Assembly: GCA_949358305.1 (NCBI GenBank)
Contig: OX442314.1
Location: 20,143,060 to 20,207,059, forward strand
DNA from: Strigamia acuminata
Lineage: Eukaryota; Arthropoda; Chilopoda; Geophilomorpha; Linotaeniidae
DNA: 64,000 nucleotides
Direction: 5' to 3'
A program made the position numbers and the translations under genes. Below the pieces are notes generated by a model. It searched no databases and was not told the DNA's origin. It worked only from the letters and a program-made list of their open reading frames with translations. Of this stretch, positions 1 to 11,500 are shown in pieces (within the stretch, counting starts at the first letter, position 1; each line of letters starts with the position of its first letter).

Positions 1-125
1 ATCAAAGAAAATTAAACTAAATCCAAGAAAATTAAATAAAACAAAGAAAATGAAAAAAATCAAAGAAAGTTAAACTAAATCCAAGAAAATTAAACTAAAT
101 CCAACAAATTGCAACAAATTAAATT
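1..125. repeat. A-rich degenerate tandem repeat, left copy
   Basis: Short units of the type CAAAGAAAATTAAACTAAAT recur with small changes. The same array is present at about 16340-16560, directly before the second copy of the adjoining MITE, so it belongs to a larger duplicated block. No coding potential is seen. Confidence 0.7.
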
Positions 126-154
126 GCCAAATAAATGTACCAAAAAATTACCTA

Positions 155-554
155 TACTCTGGCCAACTGTAACTTGAGCCTATTTCCCATTGGATGAGCC
201 TTTTCACTGGTGTAGTGATACTAAAATATAGATCAAAACACCAGAATTGCATTACATTGTACAGACATTGTAATTGATTAACTATTGTTAGAAAATTGTT
301 TGCTTTCCAAACAAAGCAAGCAATAAACTGAAAAAACATGAATGTTGAACTAAACCAGCATAATCTTTATTTTATGACTTGAAGATACATTTTCTGATAA
401 AATACAAACAATATTACATCATTTCAATGATAAAAATAATAAAATAAATTTAAAACCAAACTAAACTATTTTTCCTGGTGGTAGCACACAGACCACAGTT
501 AGGAGTAATGAGGCTCATCCAATGGGAAATAGGCCAAAGTTACAGTTGGCCAGC
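155..554. mobile_element. TACTC-type MITE, left copy
   Basis: The block is bounded by long terminal inverted repeats of about 40 bp. The left end starts TACTCTGGCCAACTGTAAC and the right end reads GTTACAGTTGGCCAG. It has no coding capacity. The copy at 16606-17009 is nearly identical and keeps both complete ends with a TA duplication; here the last few bases of the right end are missing. The interior motif CACTGGTGTAGTG is shared with the shorter element at 6975-7204. Confidence 0.8.
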
Positions 555-1520
555 AATGTCGCTCTTTTGAATATCGCTCCAGAGCGTTGCTCTTTTGAGA
601 AGTGCTCTTTTGATGGGCACTATTGTCGTGGCACCCTTCTGAGGAGCGCTCTTTTGATCCTTCATCAGGGTAAGTGTAAAATTGTAGATTTTGCAAAGTT
701 ATGATGCAAAATAGTAATTGTATGAATAACAAATAAATGATGTTACTCTCCTACCGTTTTGAAGGCCTCACCCTGTAACATTGATATTTGTTATTTGTCT
801 GAATAAATGATTTATATAAATTGTATATTTATTTCTTCAGCTGAAACTGGATGCTCGCATGAAGAAATGGCACATTCTGTATTGTCATATTTTATTGTTG
901 TCTTTATTGAGTAAAGTATTATTTTATAATAATTAAATTGTTTGTTTAACAAGTTTAATTAACTAGTCTGATTATTTTAAAAAATTGGACTGGTTAGTGG
1001 TTAGTCAGAGACCGGAAGCCCTGAATATTTTTATGATGAAAACGTCATCAAAATGTTTAAAACCGACGCAAAAAGTTACATTTTTGCGACGTTTTCATCA
1101 TCAAACATGGTGAATGCAAACTTCGTTCAAGTTCACTCTTAAAAGTTAACTAATTTTGTTTTTTGCGTTCACTTGTAAAAGTGAACTAAGTTAGTTCGCG
1201 TTTGATACAACACTGTCAAAAACCTTTGCTATTTCCTTTAAGTCTTAAATAAATCTGAAAACAATCAAATGTGTGTAAATAGATAATAAAGCACTCAAAA
1301 AACAATAATAAAACACCAAACTCGTGTAAAATCGACAATAAATCCGACAACAACGATGAAGGGTAATAATAGCAATGCTCAAAAGAGCGATGCTGAAATA
1401 GCGAAACACAAATGAGCGATGTAACATAAAAGCGATGTCGCTCTTTCGTGTCGTCGCTGTTATGTTACACCGCTCATTCGTGAGTCACTAATTTGTGCGT
1501 CGCTTACGTTGCGTCGCTAT
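555..1520. repeat. Gene-free block with CGCTCTTTTGA iterons at both ends
   Basis: Several copies of CGCTCTTTTGA or close variants lie at 560-660, and reverse-complement forms such as TCAAAAGAGCGA lie at about 1376-1450. The middle (692-1000) carries AT-rich sequence that recurs at 17157-17480. No gene is seen. The arrangement suggests a foldback-type element or a duplicated spacer. Confidence 0.55.
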
Positions 1521-1964
1521 TATGATGGGAAATTCACGTCGGACGTGAACGTAGCCACTTCGTAAATGATAATCAACATTTATAAATTTATAAATAGTAA
1601 TAATAATAATAATATTTATAAATAATAAATAAAAATTTAGGGTTCGATTCTGATTGGTTGGCTGGCTGGAGTTGCAGTTGAAATTTAGATCAACGTCAGA
1701 AATTGTCTTTCCTGCGTTGTAAGTTATGTAGTATGAGAGAATGTCATTGCACTGGCTCACAGTATATTTACGAGCAATGTTTCTGACATCCACTCATAGC
1801 AAATATCCCACGATAGACCAGGATATAGAAAATGCGCCATGTTAGATTTACGTCGGATCCGCATCCTCCGCTTGGTATTAAACCAACCTTTACAAATTTG
1901 ATTGAGGATATAGCCATAAAAGAATAAAGATGTTATTCAAGTTTATTATTACAGAATTAAGCAA

Positions 1965-2080
1965 ATATAAATTCTTACTGAAATTAATGTCCACATTAAA
2001 ATTTCCTTGAATAAAAGCAGATTGAAACATAGTGAATTCAGTATAATATACTGTACCATTACATTGTGCGAGTCTCCAGG
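1965..2080 (+). promoter_or_regulatory. Conserved proximal promoter of gene A
   Basis: The block GAAATTAATGTCC, an AT stretch ending AATTTCCT, and an ATAAAAGCA box lie about 70-105 bp before the ATG at 2081. Genes B (TATAAAAG at 13969) and C have the same layout and spacing. Conservation ahead of three paralogous first exons suggests a TATA-type core promoter and shared regulation. No transcription start has been measured. Confidence 0.55.
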
Positions 2081-5000
2081 ATGTTTAAAAAGTTCATTGT
2101 AATTTTCTTCATTGTTTTGTTTGGCGCAGTTATAAACGTAATAATTAATTGATTCAATATTATTTTAAGATTTATTTTTCATTCTCTGCGCGATTTTAAA
2201 TGTTTTTTTTTTTTTTTTCATTCTTTGCGCGATTTTAATTGTTTTTTACAGGGTGAATTCCAATACGGACAGAAACATTGGGCTAGAAGACTTGAGCGTA
2301 AACTGCAGAGTAAGTAAATGAAATCCCAGATTGATTGCATTCAGTAAGAGTTCATTAAGTAATAAAAGCATTTTTAAACTCTGAACCTGGATTTCCCCCA
2401 TATTTATCCGCAGTAAGGGGCCGTCCATAAATTAAGTAACGCAAAATTTGGAATTCTTAGACCACCTCCCCCCCCCCCTCGTCTGCAACATGGCCGCAAC
2501 AAATTCCCGAACCCCCACCCCCTAATTACGTAACAAAACTGAAATTACTCCCCGAAAATTTTCAAAAGTCAGTATCAAAAACGCGTAAATTTTCAATATT
2601 AAAACATTTCATTTGCATGGACCGTAACATTATTAAGAACCCCCCTCTCCCTTAATATTGACCCGTAACAAAATTTGGAACCCCCTCCCCCCCCCCCCAC
2701 TGGAGCATTACGTAATTTATGGATGGCCCTAAGAAAATAAAATCTACAACTTACTGCACTTAAAATATGTTTTTACAGTTATTTACCACACTCGAAATGT
2801 AGTTTTTTTCAGTAAATTTTTGCTACTTTTGAAGCAGTTTTTTTGCATCAATTGTTTACATTCAATTCAAAAAAAATTAAAAGCTGAACGATTCCAACAG
2901 GAATTACTCGGGAACATTTGTAATTTTTTTAAAAAACTGAAAACAATTATCAACGAAAAATATACAGTATGTATTAGCATTTGACCGATACCAAAATTTT
3001 CCAATATCAGACGATAACGATATTGTCCTCCTAAATATCTGCCGATACCGATAATTTTTGTAAAATTAATTTTTTTTAATCTACAGGTTTAAACAGTTTA
3101 TTTTTCAAAAATATGATGTTATAAACATTATCTATCTAAATAAATGACTAAGGTAAATTATTTAATCGAATTTACAAAATGATGCAAAGTATGCTTAATT
3201 CTTTTAAATTGACCAGTTAATAAAACGTGTGGATCTGGGCGTTTTAATATCGGTATCGGCACGTTTTTTTTACGAATACCGATATACCCTAGTACATCCA
3301 AGTATATACCCTAGTAAGTTATGTATAGTGAAAACAAAATGGCTGCCTGTCGGTTCACCTAAACCAGGTATTTTTCTTAACCTTTTTGAATCTTGCGCTG
3401 ATAATTTCTGAAAATATCAGCGCAAGATGCAGAAATAAGCTTGCATTCGGGTCGGATGCCAATCCGCATCCGACCCGCAAAGTATGGCAAGTGGGAATCA
3501 GAGATCTGATCCGATCCTCAACTCTGATCCACACGATCCGAAAAGGCTAATGCGTACTAAGCACAATAATGCAATGAAGGATATATTTCTCAAATAAAAA
3601 CAAATGTGGCCGAAAAATAAACTTGACCACGTATTTTTGGCATTGCAATGTTGTATGGGGTCAGCAATGACAGTAAAGGGTGGCAACAATTACAAAATAT
3701 TCATTACTAATCAATAAAATTTATTGTTATTGTTTAGTCCATATTATTTCTTGTTTTTTACCTGATTTATTGATAATTTAACTTAATTATATTAACCAAC
3801 CAAATAGGCCATTTTTATTTTTTACCTATTCATTATAACGACCCAAATTTGGTTCCCACCTTCCTGGTTCAGAATCCCGGTAGCCTACTATTTGCTTATT
3901 ATATCGATACAAACAGAAAAATGGTTTTGCCAATAAAAATGAGTTGACCTCCCTGATTGTTTGTCCTCAGCTGTCCGAATACATCTACTTCTACAAAAAA
4001 TGTCAAATCCTTTGCACTTTAAGAGGAAATTATACAACTTTTTTTATCGTTTAAATCGAGTCTGCTAGGAGGGATAGTTGCTCCAACACATCTGTGGGAT
4101 GTTGATACAGATGCACAAATTGTAACCACAGAGTAGTTTGGATTCAAATTTTTTACCAAAATGGCAATGATAGTATTTCAATAAATTTTGTATGATGGTG
4201 AAACGCTAGTCAAGGTATTGGATTCTACACTTTATCAAAGAAATCGTGGCAAAAGAAGTTTTAGACCATTTTGGTGAAAATTTGTATCCAAACTGCTCCC
4301 ACGTCACAATTTGTACATCTGAATCATGATCCCATAAATGTGCTCCAAATATTGCCCATAAACATGACGATTTAATGCCTAATTGATTAGGAGCAGTCAA
4401 TACAGTATAAAAATAAGCACCCACAAAATTTTTATCGCACAAACTTGTGTGATTATGAACTCGTAATTCATTCTGCCCGAATACAAATTTTGCGTTAAAT
4501 TTCGATCATGTGTCGAAAAATGGTTGTATTTTGGCTTCATAAAATGCTAAGAATTTGAAATTTTTTTGTGGAAGTAGAGGATACATTGGGGTAGCTAAGG
4601 AAAAAAAATGGGAAAGCTGAACGCATTTTTATTGGCCAAATCAACTTGTTTGTGACACGATGGCGCCTGCCAATACCAAAAGTTTGCTCACTGTCTACCG
4701 TATTTCTCCGAATAAAAGTCGCTCGCATTTAAAAGCCGCCCTCGATTAAGAGCCATAGCTGAGGGAACAAGAATACCTTATTTCGCAAAAAAACAGTTTT
4801 TTTTTCGTTCTTAACAAATCGAACGTTGAACAAACGCTTCGTTCGTTGCGTCTGCACTGTTGAACACATTATATTACTTGTAGGTGCATTCAAAAACTCT
4901 AAAACATATGCAAAACTCGTTTCGTGTTTGAACGTGACGTCATTCCCAGTGAATAACATCCCCATGTTATTCAATGGGAATGACGTCACGTAACAAACGA

Positions 5001-6569
5001 AAAATGAAAATATTTTAAATATAATTTTTTTTGATAATTATGATCAAGATATCGACGACTATTTAAAAGGACTTACAGTCTTCCATCGACATAACCATCC
5101 GAGAAAGGTTAAAAGCGTAAATCTAATTGGCAGACTGGAACAATCAAATCCTGAAAGGCCGCCAACATACAAACACGATGTAAGGCAAATTTAGTCGCAG
5201 TCCGTACCTTATGAACCTTTAACCTAGCTTTAACTATTAATCACACCGACTAGAATCTACACCCATGGTCAAGCGATGCTGACAGAGTGAATTCAATAGT
5301 ATCATACTACAAGACTAAGAAATTACAAAAACATCTACTTCAAGCCCTAGAAGAAGATGACAGTTATCAAAATAAGCGTTCCAACCAAAACTATCAAAAC
5401 ATTAAACCCCTTGGCACAAATGGAATTGCAAGAGCACTAAATGATCTAGGAGGTAAGTTACACTGGGTACACTGGTCACTTAAGCTTAGGTCACCCAAAG
5501 CTTATGAACACAAAAAGAAAATTCGTCAAAATAATCATGGACAATATGAAAATATTTTTGCAAGAGAATATAGTAATACGAGTATAGGACATCCGAACGG
5601 AAATTTTACCGCTTCAAGTTCGGGTTCGGACAAGGCATATAACGATACGGATACCGTTTCCGATACCAAAACAGATACGGATTCTGATTCTGATAGCGAT
5701 AGCGATATCGATATCGATACCGAGGCAGATACGGATGCGGATACTGATTCCGATTCACCAAAATTTCCTGGTTTTCAATATCCATATCCAAATCCATATT
5801 CATATCCAAATCCAAATCCATATCCATATCCACCCCCATATCCATATCCATATCCTTATGGATATAATACAAATACTTTTGGAAGAAGTGCTCCAAACTT
5901 GCAATCTTACAAATCTGTAAATGCAAGTTCGCAGTCTGATTCTGATTCGGATAAAAAGATAGAAGGCAGATCAAATTTACCGCCAGTTGTTCACATTCAT
6001 CACCACCACTATAAAGACAATAAAAACATAGAACTCGTCAAACCCCCTAGCACATACACTTCAAGTGAATTTAATGCAAATATTAATCCAAATACGGTTT
6101 TCAACCAAAACACAGCTGGGTTTAATCAAAATGTTAATCAAAATAAGGTTTTCAACCAAAACTATCCAACCATTCAACGCCTTGGCTCAATCGGATTTGG
6201 GAGAGCACTAAATGATCTGAAAGGTAAGTTATAATATTGCCATTGTCATCAACTTAATCAACTTAAGAATCAAGTAATAGAAATGCTCCAAACTTTAAAT
6301 ATTATAAATCCGTAGATTCACTTTCGAATGCCGATTCGGATTCGTATTCTGATTCCGAATCAGCTGAATTGACTCATGGTCAAGATCAACAGCAAAAGAA
6401 ACATCATCACTCAGCACTCGCTGGGTCAAATAAGAGAAATGAGAGAACCAAACAACTTCAGACTTCAGGAGGTGGATTTAACGCAAATATCAATCAGAAT
6501 AATGCATTCTCTCCCACTTTTGGAAATATGGGTAGCATAGGCCAGATTGGGGGAAGAGCTGGAGAATAA
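2081..6569 (+). CDS. Gene A: secreted modular His-, Asp/Ser- and Pro/Tyr-rich protein (unrecognised family)
   Basis: Predicted exons are 2081-2137, 2252-2309, 5049-5179, 5254-6223 and 6316-6569; joined they give about 489 residues in one open frame. Exon 1 is a signal peptide (MFKKFIVIFFIVLFGAVIN). Exon 2 is short and basic, and exon 3 contains a HRHNH stretch. Exon 4 starts with a segment also found in B (SYYKTKKLQK, LLQALEE), then has an Asp-Ser/Thr/Ile run (about 5640-5755), Pro-Tyr-Asn repeats (about 5765-5860), a HIHHHHYKD cluster and Asn-rich FNANINPN-type repeats. The motif RALNDLxGKL occurs twice, each time over a GTAAGT donor (5453 and 6224), so exon 4 may also be spliced at 5452. 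Exon 5 carries KKHHHS and the tail GGFNANINQNNAFSP before the stop. I recognise no database family. An extracellular matrix or ion-binding role is inferred from composition only. Confidence 0.72.
2416..2731. mobile_element. MITE in intron 2 of gene A
   Basis: The terminal inverted repeats are GGGCCGTCCATAAATTA on the left and TTACGTAATTTATGGATGGCC on the right. They surround a C-rich interior with two runs of C. No ORF is present. Elements with similar ends occur in many animal genomes. It lies wholly inside the predicted intron and should not affect the product. Confidence 0.75.
2732..4930. other. Intron 2 of gene A, repeat debris
   Basis: No gene is seen. The stretch holds GATACCGATA-type palindromic repeats (about 2985-3290) like the ends of hAT-type elements and a perfect 14-bp stem hairpin at 3390-3428. 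A second hairpin with stem GGGTCGGATGC lies at about 3448-3478. An ACCGTATTTCTCCGAATAAA element end starts at about 4697, related to the ends of the element inside gene D. Confidence 0.5.
4931..4992. repeat. Palindrome with two TGACGTCA sites
   Basis: A nearly perfect inverted repeat of about 27 bp per arm surrounds a 4-base loop (CCCC). Each arm contains the octamer TGACGTCA (4935-4942 and 4981-4988), the consensus CREB/ATF site. It lies about 60 bp before exon 3 of gene A, so it could be a transposon hairpin or a regulatory site. Confidence 0.6.
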
Positions 6570-6641
6570 AGGGTATTACAATCCTAAATTCTAAATTCTA
6601 TATTTTTTAGTGAAATAATGTACTTTTTTGAATTTATTCAG

Positions 6642-6777
6642 AGCCGGTAGTTTTTCAAGTGAAGACAGCGCGTCCACGTCATCATCTGAAAGTGGTTGTT
6701 CTTGTAAAGACAGTAAAAACGAACTTTGCAAAATTTCAGTATTTAGCCATTTCTTAATTAGCATAATCAGCAGATAA
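6642..6777 (+). other. Candidate terminal Ser-rich exon of gene A
   Basis: A splice acceptor (TTATTCAG) precedes an open stretch that reads SFSSEDSASTSSSESG in one frame and ends at TAA 6775. Homologous exons follow gene C (27794) and gene D (31741). Gene A already has a stop at 6567, so this exon would be used only by an alternative transcript. Exon phase (phase 1 elsewhere in the family) does not favour the Ser frame, so its use is uncertain. Confidence 0.35.
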
Positions 6778-6779
6778 AT

Positions 6780-6960
6780 AGTATTGTCAAATAAATTACC
6801 AGATGTTTGGTTTTGATCCAAACAGTTCGGTTTTAAATCTATGCTCGGTGTTTGGTTCCGATCGAATAAATGCTTGAGTAAAAAAAAAATTGGAAATTTT
6901 TGAAAATATACTTTATGATATTTTTATCTAATTTTCAAAGAAAACAATCCAGATATTCAG
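6780..6960. repeat. Duplicated spacer downstream of gene A
   Basis: The stretch containing GTTTGGTTTTGATCCAAACA and GTTTGGTTCCGATCGAATAA recurs at about 23865-23945, upstream of gene C. This supports tandem duplication of gene plus flanking DNA. No gene is seen. Confidence 0.6.
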
Positions 6961-6974
6961 AAATTTGGCACGTA

Positions 6975-7204
6975 TACTCAAAACCACCACAACGTTGACC
7001 TGACTCTAGCCGTAGCACTGGTGTAGTGGCACAAAAAAGTAGCCCATAACACCAGAATTGTAATCGAACTCCAGACATTGTGATCGATTACCAACACAAA
7101 AGTGATGCCTTGACACAGAACTACTTTTCTGCATAGTAGAGCACAGTCCACAGTTAAGCGTAGTTTGGCTCGGGAATAGGTCAACGTTGTGGTGGTTTTG
7201 AGTA
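6975..7204. mobile_element. 230-bp TACTC-type MITE
   Basis: Perfect 27-bp terminal inverted repeats begin TACTCAAAACCACCACAACG, and the element is flanked by TA on both sides. The interior shares CACTGGTGTAGTG and the motif ACACCAGAATTG with the 400-bp elements at 155 and 16606, although the terminal repeats differ beyond TACTC. It is non-coding. The long perfect arms indicate recent insertion or good preservation. Confidence 0.85.
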
Positions 7205-8249
7205 TAGGGTCAGTTTTATTATATTTTAAAGGAATTGAATTATTCCTTTCCTCCTCTTTTCTTCTAGTTAGTCTAAAATCTGTAGGGATTTTGGCCTAAT
7301 GTTTAGCCAGTAAATCGGCAGACCAATGTTTGCTGTCTTTGCAAATCTTTCTTCCAAACTTCTTGTAGTATCCCAATTCTGTGTTCACACAAATCGGGTT
7401 CTACAACCCCTATTTTGTTAAATTCTTTTAATGACAAATCACTTTGCCCAGTTTCGGCGGTAAAATTTATTTGAAGTTCACTTTTAATATTCTTGGGGAA
7501 AATATACCTCTTTTTCTGGCCTCTTCACAGCCTTTCAACCCGGTTGTGGCAGTTACCATCTCAAAATAGATAAAAAAGGTTCTTTTCAATTCCGGCATTG
7601 ACACCTCTGTTTGTAAAGGAATTGATAATAACCGCGCAATAATGAAACGTGTAAAAGTGATAATTTGGTAACACTTGGCAGCAACATCCAAAAATAAGCG
7701 CAGGGTGAATAACCGCGCAAACCAAAACTGACTACTTGATTAACCACGCAAAGTGCAAAAACGGAATAAAATACCGCGCAAACAATAGCTGAATAAACAC
7801 GCAAGAAGAAGAAGAATTGAATAACCGCTGAATGATTCTTTGAATAACCGAGGAATTACAAATTGAATTATCTCGTAATTACAAATTGAATAAAAGCTGA
7901 ATGATGAGTTGAATAAACGCGGAATGACTGTTTTGTTGAATTAAAGCCCGTCGCGCATTACACAAATGCACACATGACATTACACGTACTGCTAGGAGTA
8001 TAAGTATGGACTGCAGAACAACCAAGAATTCGTGCCGTGGCGTTTGTTTAGTTTATTGGGTTGAGTTACAGCTAGGGTTTCTTTCAACCCGGTATTTACC
8101 GGTATCAAAAACCGGTATTTTTTGAAGAAATACCGAATACCGAATACCGTCTTTAGTTCGGTGTTCGGTACCGGTTTTTATTGTGAGAAAAATATGGTAA
8201 ACACTGCCGAAATATTTCATTTTAGGGATGGAAATTGTTGTTGTTGCAT
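7205..8249. other. Intergenic, repeat-rich, no gene
   Basis: Between about 7690 and 7930 a degenerate phrase like GAATAACCGCGCAA recurs many times. Between about 8080 and 8190 there are clustered ACCGGTATTT/AATACCGAATACCG palindromic repeats, resembling the end of a hAT-type element. No credible coding region or RNA gene is visible. Confidence 0.5.
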
Positions 8250-8472
8250 GTAGTTGAAATAAAGACGAGGTTGCTTTTTAAACATACAATAATAGCCGTT
8301 TTATTTGCGGCGACGCACTTGTCTGAACTGCGACAAGATCGCTGCGTGCGAGACATAAGAAAATACACATGTGACGTTTAGAGAGTATTTACATTTTGGT
8401 GATTGATACTCTCTGGTGTCAATTGATACAATTAAACGAAATATACATGTTATTACTCAAAAAATCTCTACA
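8250..8472 (-). mobile_element. Copia 3' LTR (probable)
   Basis: On the minus strand the element's pol stop (8539) is followed by the polypurine tract GGAGGAGAATTG. A segment that starts TGTAGAG and ends CAACTACA (TGTAG...CTACA) then follows, with an AATAAA signal inside. That is the expected order pol, PPT, 3' LTR. I could not find a matching 5' LTR to the right of 12706. Confidence 0.55.
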
Positions 8473-8538
8473 ATTCTCCTCCGATTTTTTACGTAATTCA
8501 GTTTACAATAAATATTATTCGATTCACAATATTTATCT

Positions 8539-11500
8539 TCATATCAGCTGTAGATCCTTCAAACATCTGTCAATCTTCGGCTTCGTCAACGCTTTGGTCA
8601 GGAAATCCGCCTGCATCTTCTCGCTGGGGACATGAATTAACTTGATGCCATTGCTCTTCAACTCTTCTCTTACGTAATGGAACTTCCGATTAAGTAATTT
8701 AGTGCTGAGTTTTTGGGCTGCTCCTTTTAGAAGTTGAATGGCACCGGTATTGTCATTATACAGCGTTTTCTCCCGATTGACCGTTGTTTCCTTTTGAAGT
8801 TCTAACAGTAAATAGTCCGTCCATATTAATTCTTTTAACGCCTCGGTAATTGCATTTAGCTCACTCTCTGTGGCGGAGAGAGCTACCGTACGTTGCTTAG
8901 TACTCCTCCAGTTTATCAAACTTGTACCATGTTTAATGACGTAGCCAGAAAAAGATTTCGCATCTTTTCCGGTGTCCCACGATGCATCTGCATGAGAACA
9001 AACATCTCCTTCTTCTCTTCGATACAGCAATCCACGTCCTGCCGTCCCTTTGATATAGCGGATTACGCGTTTGATCGCCTGTAGATGTATTTTCCTTGGG
9101 TCTTTATTAAATTGAGACAAGGCGCTAACGGCGAAGCTCACATCCGGTCTTGTCCCCGTTGATAAATACATCACAGATCCTATCAACTCCTGATAGAAAG
9201 TTGGGTTGACTTGTGGGCTATCTTGAAAAACATCCAACTTTTGATTCGGATTCAACGGCGTGATCGCTGGGTTGCAATCTTCCAAACCATACTTGTGTAA
9301 TAATTTCTTTATGTACTTGCATTGGCTTAGGAAGATGCCATCGTCACGTTGATCAACCTCGATGCCAAGTATGAAAGACAATTCGCCTAGATGGACGAGT
9401 TCTATTTGTTTCGATAGCTGGTCCATAATGCACTTTTTAAACTCTGGTGTTGAGGCTAAGGTAACAATATCGTCCACATAAAGTCCTAAATAAAGAAAAT
9501 CCGTTCCCCTTCTTAAGATAAATAGGCATGGGTCGCACAACGACTGTTTGAATCCCACTTTCTCTAATTCTTTGCGCATCTTCTTACGCCAACAGAGTCC
9601 ATTCTGTTTCAGGCCATAGATGCTTTTTAGAAGGTGGCATGTCTTTCCTTTCTTGTTACTTGAATATCCCAACGGCTCGTTCATATAAATGGTTTCCTTT
9701 AACTTCCTGTGGAGATAGGCAGTTTTCACATCGTCTTGTTCCAGTGTAATTCCCATCTTTGCGCCGATGTTAATTAACATTCTCAACGTTTCCATTCGTA
9801 TGACTGGCGCGTAAGTTTCGTGATAGTCAGTGCCAGGTTTTTGGGAATATCCACAAGCTACTAAACGAGCTTTGTATGTTTCTATTTTCCCACTCTTGTC
9901 GGGTTTAGCTCGGTAAACCCATTTACATTTAACGGGTTTTGCTCCCTTCGGTAGGTCCACGACTTCCCAAACTTCATGCTGTACCATGGATCCCATTTCG
10001 CTGTCCATAGCAGCTATCCATTGTTCCTTTTGTGGAGATTGCATAGCTTCTTGGTAAGTGGAAGGAACAAGAATTTCTGCTCTGTATGCTGTGTGTTTAT
10101 GTCCTTTGTTGCCCCTTTTTCTCTTTGAACGTCTCAACCCTGGGGTGGTTGTGGGGTTGGGTTCTGACAATTTTCGCTTTCTCTCTTCTTCTGCTCTTTT
10201 GGAACGACGTAATCTAGATGGGCCTGCTTGATTGTCGGAAATTGTCTGTTTTCGTTGCTGCAAAACCGCTTTTGTCGTTCCTTTTGGACGACCCCTTTTA
10301 GGCTTCTGTTGCTCCTCTTCCTCCGGTTCTGACGACGATTCTGACTCCTCATAATCCTCTAACTCCGATTTATGTTCTACATACTCCTCTGAGCTCGAGG
10401 CAAAGAAGTCCGGCGCTGACCCAAATGATTCATTATCGTCCGCTTCGTCTTCTGAGGCAGTGGCAATTTCATCTTTATGTGAAAGTGGAGGTCCGATATT
10501 CATCTCTGTTCCTCCGCATCCCTTGTCTGGGGATAATAGATGAAAACCTAATTTGTCCTCTTCAAAGACAACATTGCGTACTTCCTTCACGGTTTCTGTT
10601 TCGGGAATAAATATTCTATACGCCTTCCTGTGCTGCGAATAACCGACAAATATTCCCTTCTCTGTTTTGGAATCAAGTTTCGATTGTTGAAATTTTGGCT
10701 TCAAAATGTGTGCGACGCAACCGAATCGTTTTAAGTATTTTACTGTCGGCACACGATTTGTCCAAATCTCCTCCGGACTCTTATTATGTACTGATGTCTT
10801 GCAGTAATTTCTACTATGTACAGCAGCGTGAACTCCTTCAAGCCCAAAATACTTTCGGCAGTTTCAACTCCAAAAGCATGGTCCTCGCTGCTTCCATAAT
10901 AGTGCGGTTCGCCCGCTCAGAAATCCCATTACTAGATGGCGCATATGCAGTCGTGAATTGATGCTTGATTCCTTTCTTCTTGAAGAAATCAGCCAATGTG
11001 GAAGCTATGAACTCTCCTCCGTTGTCGCTTCTTACTTTCTTCAATTTATGGCCAGTTTGCACTTCTTGTTGCGTAATAAAGTTCTGTAATTCCTCCAAAG
11101 TTTGACTTTTGTTTTGTAGTATCTTGACAAAAATTTTTCTGCTTAAGTCGTCTACAATGGTCAAAACGTAATTCCCATCCGAGTATGATGGAGGTTCGAT
11201 TGAACCCATTAAATCGAGGTGCAGTAATTCAAAAATTCTCGTTGATTGCTGCCCTTTAACCGCACTGTGTGGCTTAGCTGCCGTCTTCCCCCTTACGCAC
11301 GCTTCGCACGTAGTAATTGGCGAAATTTTCATGTCTAAACCGCGTACAATTTTTCCTTGATACATCTCAGCTAAAGTGCGATGATTAACGTGAGCCAAAC
11401 GTTTGTGCCACAAATCCTGCGACGCAATTTGTGCCTGTTGTGTCGCGTTCTTCTTCTTTTTCTCTTTTACGACAAAGCTATCTCCTCGTCGATGCGCTTC

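Noticed and set aside
1638-1660. GGTTCGATTC resembling the T-loop of a tRNA
   Set aside because: No pairing acceptor stem, anticodon arm or D-arm could be found around it on either strand.
5606-5974. Minus-strand frame of MDMDMD/RYRYRY repeats opposite gene A
   Set aside because: It is the reverse reading of the Asp-Ser and Pro-Tyr coding repeats of exon 4, with no splice context of its own.
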